Source: Alentia gelatinosa (taxonomy: Eukaryota; Annelida; Polychaeta; Phyllodocida; Polynoidae). From it: DNA of 64,000 nucleotides. The position numbers and the translations under genes were made by a program. Positions within the stretch are counted from its first letter, which is position 1, and every line of letters starts with the position of its first letter. The notes beneath the pieces are model-generated. The model was not told the origin of the DNA. It was given only the letters and a program-made list of their open reading frames with translations, and did no database searches. The DNA lies in NCBI GenBank assembly GCA_950022655.1, contig OX465589.1:25907626-25971625 (forward strand), in the 5' to 3' direction. This document shows, piece after piece, positions 12,509 to 24,029 of this stretch.

Positions 12509-13335
12509 GTTGGGCGACGGGCCGGTTCTGCAAGTGCTCGTATCGAATATGCAAGTCACGGTCCCAGTTAACACTCCAATAAAGAACCGGCCAGAAGGCT
12601 TGAGTTGCTCACAACACCTCTCTTCACATTCTTATGATTAGCCAACTCTTAAAGACTCAAATAACATCACACTCGAATATTGTAGGTTTAAGCAGCTATT
12701 CCAACAAACAGGTGTTCCACAGTCCCTCCCGCAGGTGGTAGCCGCTGGGGCTTACAGAAACTGTTTAATTGCAATAGATTTGTTATTATTCTTGTAGGTG
12801 GGTAATAAATACAATAACGACTGGTTTTGTGTACGAGTGGCCGTAATCTCCGAGTAGTTGACGCCTAGTAATATCCGAGCGACTAGCGAGGATATTACGT
12901 CGTCAACTACGAGGTTATTAAGTTTAATTTAAGATTGAGTTACAAATATTTGTAAAATATTTCACATTATATAACAGAAAATCTTTTATATATTAGTGGG
13001 TACATTATTCTTTCCGGAGGGTGTTTTTTATATTAGATTCTTGCACTTGAAGGTTCTTCGTTCTGCCTAAATTTCAGAGAACTATTTTTTCCATAATGTT
13101 TTCCTTCTGCTTAGCCCAATACGTAGTTCCTTTGACCTTTATTGCCACGTTGCCAAGTCCAAGTAATCACAATTATAAGTATGAGTTTCATAAGTTGACC
13201 GGTGGGTCAGTGCAGGCACCTCACCCTCTAAGTCCTTGACTAAGGGGCACAAGAAGTCCTTGACCCAATGCCCTACCTGTGCCCAGTGTCCTACTTCGAA
13301 ATGAGGCGCCGGGAGTGAAAATTTTGCCCACTTTA
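12509..13335. other. Unannotated stretch with a small hairpin
   Basis: The only structure seen is a hairpin around 12845-12920, where TAATATCC and GGATATTA arms flank a short centre and lie inside outer GTAGTTGAC/GTCAACTAC arms. No gene is visible. Confidence 0.4.
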
Positions 13336-14063
13336 CTCGCTTAGTGTAGTTTATACCTGCTGTTTTCTCGCTGCCTTGGCTCGCTTGGTGTGTCTTATAC
13401 CGAGGACACACCAAGCGAGTCAAGGCGGCGATCTCCGGAATCGCCAACATAAAATGTCATATATGTGAGATATTATTTCATAGCAATATCTCCCACTCAT
13501 AATATAGTGCCTCGGAAGCAATAATCAGGTAAAAACTTAAATAATGTCTCACACACACGCCATTTTGTGTTGGCGATTACGGAAATCGCTGCGTTTCTCG
13601 CTTGGTGTGTCCCCGGCTTTATACCGGGGACACACCAAGCGAGTCAAGGCGGCGATCTCTATAATCGCCAATACAAAATAGGATATACGTGAGATATTAT
13701 TTCATACGAATATCTCTCACGGATAGTTTAGCTTATCACAAGCAATAATCAGGTGAAATATGAAATAATAGGTCACATAAAGGTCATTTTATGTTGGCGA
13801 TTCCGTAAATCGCTGTCTTACTCGCTTGGTGTGTCCTCGGCATTATGCCGGGGACACACCAAGCGAGTCAAGGCGGCGATCTCTGGAATCGCCAACACAA
13901 ATTGGCGTGTATGTGAGATATTATTTCATAGGAGTATCTCCTGCCTACAATTTAATATTTTGGAAGCAATAATCAGGTGAAATATGAAATAATAGCTCAC
14001 ATATAGACCATTTTGTGTTGGCGATTACGGAACTCGCTGCGTTTCTCGCTCGGTGTGTCTCCG
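13335..14063. mobile_element. Tandem array of palindromic MITEs (three full units)
   Basis: Three foldback units of about 215 bases follow head to tail with a period near 224: 13402-13614, 13626-13838 and 13850-14063. A truncated unit end lies just before them. Each begins GGGGACACACCAAGCGAG (GAGGACACACC in the first) and ends with the inverted form. Sub-terminal GGCGAT...ATCGCC and a central AGCAATAATCAGGT are shared. A solitary copy sits at 21462-21676. A further end fragment lies at about 14165-14190. Confidence 0.9.
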
Positions 14064-14950
14064 GCTTCAGCTCCGCCAGCGAGTGAGCAAATCTCCCTCC
14101 CACCTTGGAAGCGAGAAATGTTGAGCGATTCCATTTCTTGCTGATCCAAAAGCGCCCGAAGGTTCAGCTCACTTGGTGTGTTCCCGGCATGGGACTTGTG
14201 CCCTATGTCTATATATAGCTGGACACCCTGACAGCAGTGTTCACTTCAGGCAGAGGAATGCTTTTCTCCACCCAGCACTACAACCCACAGCTTATAGTTA
14301 CGTATTCAGTCACGCTTCAGATGTTTCAGATAGCTAATTTTATCATTGCACTTAAGCCTATAAGACAGCGACACACTGATTGTTCCCGATCACACCTTTG
14401 CCCGACGGATCCGTCGAGTCAGAATCGCGTCGCCGTACGCACTTCACAGACCCGATTATAATCGGGTCGGGTATTACTAGCATGGGGGTAATGACCGACT
14501 CTGCCCGACCTTAATCTTCATCAACTGTTCCCAATTCTCTAAAGGCTGCTTCATTAAGCCTTTCCTTACCAATGGGCACTCCCGTGGCTAGTGCAAATCA
14601 TGCCTCAGGGCATTCCCATAGCTAGGGAAAATGATGCCTCAAGGCAATGGCTTTATCCACCAATTTTTTGTTAAATGTCTTTATCTCAACTGATTCAACA
14701 TGGATCTTTTTAGATTGTTTTGAGATAATGTAAAACGCCTTTATAGTAATGATTGATAAATAGTGTTGTAGTTATCATCATTGAAACATTGACAGACAAC
14801 TTTATATATGGTGGAAAAGAATAGGTTTTCTCAACAATGTTAACACAGGTCTTCACTACAGAGGTGGTACTGTGTCAGGCATGCTGCATTTAAAGACATG
14901 CACCTGCGACCAGGTCCAGTAAGGAAAGGGTTAGACCCCGCACCCACCAA
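14064..14950. other. Unannotated stretch with repeat debris
   Basis: It contains a MITE end fragment near 14170, a short palindrome (GACCCGATTATAATCGGGTC) near 14452-14471, and a phrase (ATAAGACAGCGACA) shared with 16126-16140. No gene is visible. Confidence 0.4.
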
Positions 14951-14952
14951 CG

Positions 14953-15068
14953 CCGACGCGAGCCGACGCGAGCCAATACAAAATGACCATATATCGTAGC
15001 ACGTCGGGAGGCATATCGTAGCGCGTCGGTTCGCGTCGGGACGCGTCGGGACGCGTCGTAACGTGTTG
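14953..15068. mobile_element. CG-rich inverted-repeat element, short copy
   Basis: Arrays of CGACGCG on the left and CGCGTCG on the right face each other around a short AT-rich centre, with CGTAGCGCGTCGG-type boxes. It is related to the element at 15835-16073. Confidence 0.6.
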
Positions 15069-15080
15069 GGAGGGTGCATG

Positions 15081-15394
15081 GGTTTGTGGGTTTGTGGGTT
15101 TGATTTAACGTCCAGTTAACCATGGCAGGTTCTCACCAGACTTTCTCAAGGTTCTTTTACACCACAAGGGTGGTGATCGAATCTATGAAATGAATTTAGG
15201 AAGAAATCCCACCCCTGCACATTTACCGAGGTGAGAGTTCTTTTACTTCCCACACCACATAGACATGGTATGAGAAAGATTGGCCTTTGATATAGCAATA
15301 AATCTACCACTGCTGGGGGTTGTAGGAGGAAAGTGGCTGCAGTGGGACCCGAATCAACAAAGTCCAGTGCTCTTTACCACTGAGCTAACTCCCA
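15081..15394 (-). mobile_element. Complete tRNA-derived SINE, minus strand
   Basis: The head begins near 15394 on the minus strand with GGGAGTTAGCTCAGTGG (A box, complement of 15377-15387) and a B-box-like GATTCGGGTCC (complement of 15345-15355). The body and the G/T-rich tail (near 15081-15105) match the interrupted copy at 7740-8782, which defines a family of about 310 bases. The head has diverged from a functional tRNA. Confidence 0.75.
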
Positions 15395-15834
15395 ACCCAC
15401 CCTGATCGCTTTAGTTATGCTTGCGTGCAAGCATATCCGGTCTGCACCACGAGGAGGCGAGGCGACCAAGAGGGTGAGGGAGGGTGCATGAAAAAGGTAC
15501 CATGGTCCCGATACACCCCGATACAGCTCACGACGCAACCAGCGTGATTAACAATATTTCTGTTATAATTCCAGAAATAATGCATATTTATGGTTGATAT
15601 TATACCTGTAAATACAAAACAATAGTATATATAATATTGCCTAATAATATTTAATGAAAAAATCAATTCCCAGTTAAAGTATAAATTGATCGATTTAAGA
15701 CCCTTATCTACAATCAACTTTCACCATTTTTGCAGAACCGCATTAGCATCATATATTCTAGGTATTCTGAAAATTTCATAATTTTCCATCGATTATTTCA
15801 TATGATTTCCCGTTTAAAGTGTCATCTATACATA

Positions 15835-16073
15835 CCGACGCGCACCGACGCGGCCCGACGCGCTACGATAATCGATACATGTTCGATTGTCGTAGACCCT
15901 CTACGATATGTTTTTTTTATCGGCTCGCGTTAGTTTGCATCGTAGCGCGTTGGGCCGTGTCGGTAGCGTTATCGTAGAAACCTGACCAACTGCCCCGATA
16001 AGCTCTACAATTTTGCTACGATATGGATTTTGTATCGGGAGGGCAATATCGTGGCGCGTCGGTTCGCGTCGGG
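15835..16073. mobile_element. CG-rich inverted-repeat element, long copy
   Basis: The left end has three CGACGCG boxes and then GCTACGATA. The right end carries the inverted form (TATCGTGGCGCGTCGG and then CGCGTCGGGAG). The interior holds further TACGATA/TATCGTAG boxes. The multiple short sub-terminal repeats resemble those of hAT-type elements, but the superfamily is inference. Confidence 0.65.
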
Positions 16074-17424
16074 AGCTTGGTGGACACCCCTTCTTAACGT
16101 TAATGTGTACCTGTCTGTCAAGCCCATAAGACAGCGACATCTACCACAAATCCTCATAGATCCGATTGAAGATATCAATTGGGAGCATAAATGTCGCTGT
16201 TTTATACCATCAGATATTCTACCCGATCACACCTCCTCCCTTTATAGTCTCATTAAACTACCCAATTGAGATCAATGAGAGCAGCAAAGTGTAGTAACTT
16301 CTATTCTATTCATGATATCAGGTGACAGATATAAGATATATAAGCGCCGCAATCTCTGGTTTAAAACAACACGATCGATGAAATATCATTGTGAGATTGT
16401 GATTACAGATTCTAGCCGTTGTCATCGTAGTAATGTGTAGGCCAATAGTATAATTTTTATTTGTATGGAAATTAAATTTCTGGGTTAATGTTTTCAACGC
16501 CGTAGCAACTAGCAGGGTTAGATCTAAGCGATATCGAATCTGGGAGACCTCTTGATGACAGACAAGTAGGTAACACAGCGGCAAGACTGAGCCTCAAACC
16601 CTGCACTATCCCGCCATGCTTTGAAAACCTTTTAACTAAAACAATGATTTAGTACAAATATTTCGTATTCAAATAAGATGCGAGGTTGCCTTTGATGATT
16701 GTTTTTGCATTGATAGTAAGAGAAAATACAAGTACTTCCTTGTTTGCGGAAATTACCGTATTAGCAGTACTAGGCAGGTGGTCGTTGGCCGTACACGAAT
16801 TCTTATGTCTATGACTCGTGATCACAACTCTGGTTTGTGTATAAAGCAACGCCTAACTTCAACCACAACGATCTTCTGTCACCAGCATGTTTAACGTTGC
16901 AGAGAAAAGTAGAAGCGACATGTGTTTGTCACATGTAAACAGTGTATTTGCTGACCACGGAATAGCGCTCCAAGTCAACGACCACAAATCCCTTCCTACC
17001 TCATACCTCCCCGCACGTTTTAAACAGTGTCAATATAATCCTAACTGGACACATTCGAAATGCGCATTTTCAGGTAATCAATGTACCAACAGGATAACAT
17101 CCCACTTAGATTGTTAGTAGTGATATAAAATTGCAAATTAAGGTTTCAGAGTGCAAAACAGAATACCCCTTGTTGTGAAACTGAGTTTCCTTTACCGCGA
17201 CTTAGACTGAACAATATGAGCATTTTTATTTAGATGATCATATTAACTAATTAGAGAAATACTACTAAAAGGAGTATTCTTAAGTCTTTTTTTATATTCT
17301 CAGGTTGTATATGACAAATTCTCCCAGTACCGAGAGACAGCTCTGACTCGGGAATGAGGATACGTGCACCATTGATAGTATCATTAACATTACATACCAG
17401 GATATTCGCCAAAAGTTTAAAGAA
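16074..17424. other. Unannotated stretch
   Basis: A weak foldback lies at about 16126-16205 (AAGACAGCGACAT against ATGTCGCTGTTTTAT). No gene is visible. Confidence 0.4.
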
Positions 17425-17718
17425 GAAACCAACAAGTTTTGGTCAAAGTCGTCGTTCTCCACGAGTGTGATGCGGAGTGATATGAACGAGGCGACAGCCG
17501 AGTGAATATCATGCAGCATTCAAACGAGTTGCAGAATGACTTCTTTGACCAAAACGAGTTGCTTTCTGTATTTATCTCACCCCTATACACATTAAAAGAA
17601 TGGATTACACACAGGATATAGACCATGGAGAACGGACCGCAATACTCGTAGGGGCATGGAGAGCGAGTTCCCAATGTTGAGCCTATGGACATTTATTCCA
17701 GGGGTGAGATAAAGGCAC
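17425..17718 (-). mobile_element. MITE of the TTTATCTCACCCC family, with flanking repeat
   Basis: The core, about 17568-17718, has TTTATCTCACCCCT at one end and GGGGTGAGATAAA at the other. The neighbouring 17425-17567 is the reverse complement of a repeat at 22470-22560 (shared phrases CGGCTATCGCCTCGTTCATA-like and AACGAGTT-like). The unit is inverted relative to the 22300 copy. Confidence 0.7.
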
Positions 17719-18020
17719 TGTTTGGTCGTTAAATCATAATTGTACGAAATTTAATATCATAACAAATTAGTTCTGCTGTTATTTATACCGTATTTACAGT
17801 AACGTATACAAACATTTACCACAGTAAAACCAATCACCATCACGGATGTTTACAAATAGAAACAGTGAGACCAGAAAACATGCGTTGGTCATTCGGTAAT
17901 ATGAGTAGCCGATACATTGCCTTTTTGTCGGTTAAATTCTACAATGAAAAAACTGATCGTGAGCGGGATTCATTACGTAAGCTGGACCCTGGCTGTATTT
18001 GCCCGGGCGGGTCTGCTAAT

Positions 18021-18075
18021 GGGGGCGGGTCTTGTTAAGCTGAAGGGTTCGTGACCGAGGTGTCTATATAAACGG
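18021..18075 (+). promoter_or_regulatory. Core promoter of the CUB protease gene
   Basis: A GC box (GGGGGCGGG, 18021-18029) and a strong TATA box (TCTATATAAA, 18063-18072) lie just upstream of a GT-AG bounded non-coding exon. Transcription would start about 25-30 bases beyond the TATA box, near 18095. The start site is inferred. Confidence 0.75.
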
Positions 18076-18094
18076 GAGACGGCTCAGGTGGACG

Positions 18095-18122
18095 AGGCAC
18101 AGCGCGCACGGCCTGCACCAAG
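18095..18122 (+). other. Exon 1 (5' UTR) of the CUB protease gene
   Basis: A short leader ending CACCAAG at 18122 is followed by a consensus donor GTAAGA at 18123. It contains no ATG. The first intron runs to 19968 and holds no other feature I can support. Confidence 0.65.
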
Positions 18123-19968
18123 GTAAGACCCCAAACTCACTCTGTACAATTCTGCCTACCTCAGCAATAAGTGAAAAATACAACGTCTGCAGATTGTGGG
18201 ACGGTTTCTGATCTAATGAAGATATTTTTTTCGTTCACTTGGAAGGAAATGTTCATTCCAGTGTTGGAAAAAGATTTCCTGTTTCTGATCTAAATTCAAC
18301 TTATTACGTACTCATCTTTGGGGGGATTGTACATTCACATGTAAGGTTGTATGGTTTATCAGGAAGTAGCTCGAGTTTCAGGGTTTTGTTCCCTGATACA
18401 CCATAGGTTTCACGTAACGTGTTGCAAAAAAATGTTGTCAACATTGTCAAAGCAATCTAATTCCTCTACTCCGTGAACCTTTGTTATAACGATGTTATAC
18501 TGTATATACCGTAACAATCAGATATCCCCGGGAGTGTGGATACATCTATTTCAATACTAAAGACACACTAAACCCAAACTTAGCTTCTGTTATATTTTAC
18601 GCATACTGCTACCCGTTATATAACTAGTAGTCCAAGAGAAAATTCTGATCTAGTTTATGACCTGTAATTTAGGGAAATCCAAGCATATATTCCTGAACAC
18701 CCATCAAGAAGAGGTCTACTCTTGAGATGGATTTGTCAGAATAAACTGAATGTGTAGAGAGGCAGGGGAAATCAGAACAAAGAAGGTGAATCTAAACGTG
18801 GGGTACTTTTTCACGTCGTGATACATCTACGCGTCCAGTGGTTGTGTAATATATACTCACAGTTTGGTGTGAATCTTCCTAATGAGGATTCCTATTTATA
18901 GATGTTCTAAATTGAAGAGAAGAAAGGAAAGCCTATTGGTGGATAATGCCAACGCATTTGATCTTAAAGAGTTCATCAGGCTGATATATATCATTTGTGC
19001 TATTGGAAACAAGCACACATAAACGGCATTCTCTGCCTATTTTCTGATGACAGCACACGGTTTCTAAAGGTTATATAATTGTTCTAACCGTTACGAGTCC
19101 TTATAGAATATATCAATTGAAATAACACAGCACAGTATATGCTGCCTTGTAAATATTCAGTTCTACCTCACTAGATGTTTGAGCATGTATCAAAACTGGT
19201 TAACATAACTAACTAAATAATGTTATCAAACAATAGGAATGATACTTCGCAATTTTCTGAAAATTATGAAATAAAACTTATCAGGACAAAGGATTTGAGT
19301 GGTCAGCCTTAGATGAATTATTGATTCTTTGGTAGTGGGCTTTCTACGGTAAGAATAGAACTATTGAGGGTCTTGTCAGAAGGAATCAAGAAAACTTTTC
19401 ATAGGAGGAGCTAAAACCTCAAAGCAAAACCGCTTATGTGTCCAGGCTTCTAGCTTGTAGATTTTATGGCAATTACATGTTACAATATGTCAAGTATTGT
19501 ATGATTTAATTCCAATAGTGGGGAACATTATTGCACTGAATGTCTCAATATTGTTGACAATCGATCTCAGTCGCAACGGTGTGCACATTTTTAGGGTTTC
19601 ATTGTATATATACAATGTATATAGTGGTGTATTCAACAGAAGGCTTAAGAGCTTATCCTCGTTATTGGCCATTCATAGATCCTGGCCACTATTTTACTGG
19701 CTTAAGGTGAAATAGGATCAGTATGTTCCAGCCACATTAAATCTAAAATACCAATCTAAATAAAGGAGCCATAGGACGCTTATTATTCATGAAAAGATAA
19801 ACGTTTTGGACCGTGGTCAAGGGAGCACTAAGATGATATGTATATGTGCAGTTCTACAGATTGGCTTATGTTAAGCTGGACCAATTTTGCTGGCTTTTTA
19901 TTCACGGCAGGTATTGGCATTCAAGATAACCACAATATATGACAGACGCTATATTTGTTTCCTTTCAG

Positions 19969-20031
19969 AACACACGATGAAGGAAATCGTTTTACTGCTG
20001 TTGTTCTTGGGGGCCGTTCACTCAGATGAAG
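19969..20031 (+). CDS. Protease exon 2: start codon and signal peptide
   Basis: The acceptor TTTCAG ends at 19968 and the ATG is at 19977. The exon encodes a leader rich in Leu/Val and ending A-V-H-S, with probable signal-peptidase cleavage before D-E-G. The donor GTAAAA follows at 20032, phase 1. Confidence 0.9.
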
Positions 20032-22567
20032 GTAAAATAGGTATTTTATAAACGATTGAATTGGGTATACAGGTCCGAGAGGCTTTCGGTCCACCAGACA
20101 GTTTGATTGATACACACCAAAGTGCCATGTCTGGACAAGTAGTACCAAGTGTTTAGCCTGTTGACCGACATGTCGAGTGTTGCTGGCTACAATCGTGTTT
20201 TGACAAAACCTGAACCAGTTACCCACTCCCTACACTCACCCCCACAGAAAATCACTAACACCAATACAGGGCCGCCCATAATCACAGCACTAAAAGTATT
20301 GTTCTGCCAAGTGTAAACTTACATGTGTTGTATTGACACGATGAGATCAATAGCGATGTAATGCAATTGTGGCGTTTATTTAAGTGTATCTTTATTTTAT
20401 TTAGCTTTTTTATGTTAATTTAAATAAACTGCATTTTTCACCTAAAACGTAAAAGTATATAGAAATGAACGCAGCACTTAAGATCATGATGATGAAATGG
20501 ATAATTGGAAATATTTTACTTCCACCAAATCTTACAGATAAGACGCATCATCTTACGCATAATGTACCGTACAAGAAATCAAATAACTCATTGATCTGTG
20601 CTCTTCATTCAAATGCCCCCTATTCTTTTTTCTTTAGATAAGGAACCGCACCTTATCTATTAGAAGCAATATGAGAAAACATAGTTACTGAACCCTATAG
20701 GGTTGATCGTTCGAGGTCTTTCGACTCATATTTTAGAGTCAAAAGACCTACGGCGTCGGGCAGTATTTTAGAGTCAAAAGACCGAGAATAGTAACCGTAC
20801 GGGCTCAGTTACTATGTTTTCTTATATACCTTCTAATCGATCGTTTGAAAACGCAATTTTATTAACTTTCTTGTTCTGTCATTCACACTCCTTTTTCTCT
20901 ACAAGTCAACTGCCATCCACTACGGCCCGAATGAGTTAGTGTGCGTGAACATTAATCATATACTATATGAATAGCGGGCAGTATTCTTAAAACATTCGCA
21001 CATAGGTCTCTAGTGATACTGAGGTCGATTCTTCATAAATGATTTGTTGTGTACCACACGCCTAGGGTTTTCGGATGGCGATAAGCGGGCCCTGCTGAAA
21101 CAGCTGCTGAACGTGGTGGAGGAGAAACGGGACATGGTCTACACTGAAAAAGACCTTTACGCAGGTTGGTTACAATACTTACATTGATTCATTTTCAGAG
21201 GCTACAGCCTCAAAGCTACAAATCAGAAATGTTTACGATCCTGCCATGTACCATTTTACACACCTTTATGCAACTATCAGGAAGAATCACTCAAACGACG
21301 CGCTCCTCGGGCACCGCTCCAGCAAACATATAGAAACAGGTGCAATGGAGCAGGCCATTTGCTCACCGGGTGGCTCACCGGGCGCCTGGGTGGCGTATGA
21401 CTAAGACATTATGTCCAGCATTATGGTCAACTGTGGTCAGTTTGGCCATCGGTTGGTTATACCGGGGACACACCAGGCGAGAAACGCAGCGAGTTCCGTA
21501 ATCGCCAACACAAAATGGCGTATATGTGAGTTATTATTTCATATTTCACCTGATTATTGCTTCCACGATGCTAAATTATAAACAGGAGATATTCCTATGA
21601 AATAATATATCACATACACGCCATTTTGTGTTGGCGATTCCAGAGATCGCGGACTTGACTCGCTTGGTGTGTCCCCTGTATTATCCAGGTGTATGTTTGG
21701 CAAGGTAGGTTTGGCGATAATGTTGGCCATCGATCTTAGTAGTATGGGGCCCTGTACAGCCGCCACATGGCGTTAGCTGTGGAACGGGCCTCACTATAAG
21801 CATGTTTGGAAGATGGCTGACATAGTTGAAATCTGGTCTATCCGGTGGAACACGCCCTTGAAATGTTTCAAAACAATTCTCAAGGAGCTGACAACAAATT
21901 TGTCAGTCCTTCTCAATCACGATCATATATCTGAGAAATATAGCTTAACTTTCGTCTTGTTCTTCTTACAGTGCAGCCTAAGGGAATAGAGAAGCGATGG
22001 GTCCGCACCTTTGAGTGCACTGCTACCAACTACCAGTTCAGTACGCTACGCCTCACAGGCTTCACCCGCGGCATCCTACAGACTCGGTCCTATGGGCGGG
22101 GAAACTACAAAGACAACTCCAAGTGTTTATGGCGCGTCTGTGTGCCCTCAGGAAAGGTCAGTTGGTAATCATGAGTCGTCAATTATGCACATTACTATAT
22201 TTTTCAATATAAATCATCTACCACACTCTGATATAACTAATATGACCTGATACATTACCCAAACCAGTGATCAATTGTGTGTATATATATATATCTATTT
22301 ATCTTAGCCTGGAATAAACGTCCATAGGCTTACCATTACGAACTCGTTCTCAACAGGCTTGCGAGAACGGTCACTCGTTCTCAACGGGTGGTTAAGAGAC
22401 GAATATTTCCAGGCTAAGATAAAATCAGAAACATATTCGTGCTTGGCCAGAGTCCCTGTTCACCATCTCGTTTGGAGTGCTTCAGAATATTCACACGGCT
22501 ATCGCCTCGTTCATATTACTGCGCACTACAAACTCGATGGCGAACAAGGACACAGACCAAACGCTCA

Positions 22568-22648
<81 letters not shown>

Positions 22649-22672
22649 ATTATGTATGTATGTATGTGCATA

Positions 22673-22709
<37 letters not shown>

Positions 22710-23942
22710 CCAAGAAACATGTCAATAATATCAATAATTTTCCATGTCAATATAATAGGTACATCATTGTATTTTTTATATGATGTACCTCAATGCTTGA
22801 TCTTTCTAACTTCAGGTTGTCGAGCTATCCTTCCGTGATACATTCCAAATTGAGAGTGGTGAGACTGTTAGTCAGTGCAACTACGACAGTGTAGCTCTCT
22901 ATGACGGCAGGTCCGAGAACTCGCGACTTCTCGGCCAATACTGCGGCAGCAGCAGACCATCTCCAGTGACATCGTCCGGAAACTGTATGACAGTGAAGTT
23001 CAGCGCCGACAGCTCGGGGAACAAGAGGGGTTTCAGGGCTGTGTTCGCGGCTGTGTCCGGCAGCTCTGTCCCCACTCCAGCCCCTTCACCAGCCCCTACA
23101 CTAGCCCCTTCACCAGCCCCTACACTAGCCCCTACGCCAGCCCCTACACCAGCCCCTACGCCAGCCCCCGCGCCATCATCAGGAAGTTCTCGTGAGTATA
23201 CCCCAGTATTTTTCTCTATAAGCTTAACATAAGACACTCATATTCCACGGCCGTGATAGTAGTGTACCCAATACTGAACGGTTAATTGAGATATTTTATT
23301 GATCACTAATGTTCCTGATCATGTATACGGGGTGCGATGAAATCAGATGGTCCGCACTCCATCTCATTTGACCGCTGAGTAATTCACTCAGCTTTACTTC
23401 GTGAATTACGAATCATTCAAACTCGGTGGAGTACGGATCAGGTTATTTCATCTCGTGAGATTCCTTCTAATCACTTTTTTGAAAGGTTCATTTTCATTTT
23501 ATCATTTGTGGTCCGAGATGTGGTTCAGTTGGCAGACGACAGGCCTCTGGTGCTCGACAATTGCCATGGGTTCCATTCCCAGTTGTGTCGCTTTCCATAT
23601 CATAGTGTGGAAAAACAGCAATGCCAAGCCCCCATCCTCCTGTAAATACATTATCTTTGTTGAGTGAGATCAATCTATCTGAGTATTGATGTTCCTCAAC
23701 TTTTTCATAATCTGAATGGGCCGCTGTGATTGTTAAAATGATTGCAACCATACACATGTTCAACGAGTTTGTAAGTGCCTGGTAAAGCGATTATAAAATC
23801 GAAAGCAATAAAGACTCTTAAAAACCCATTATTCAGTGATGTGAGGTATGACACATATACTTGTAGGATCTTAGAAAGACGACAACTCGACTAATCTCAG
23901 TGGAATATTTTATATCTGTTTCAAATTGACTGTGTGGTATAT

Positions 23943-24029
<87 letters not shown>

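Noticed and set aside
13402..14063. CRISPR-like array
   Set aside because: The regular repeats are palindromic transposable elements of about 215 bases in a eukaryotic genome, not short direct repeats with unique spacers.
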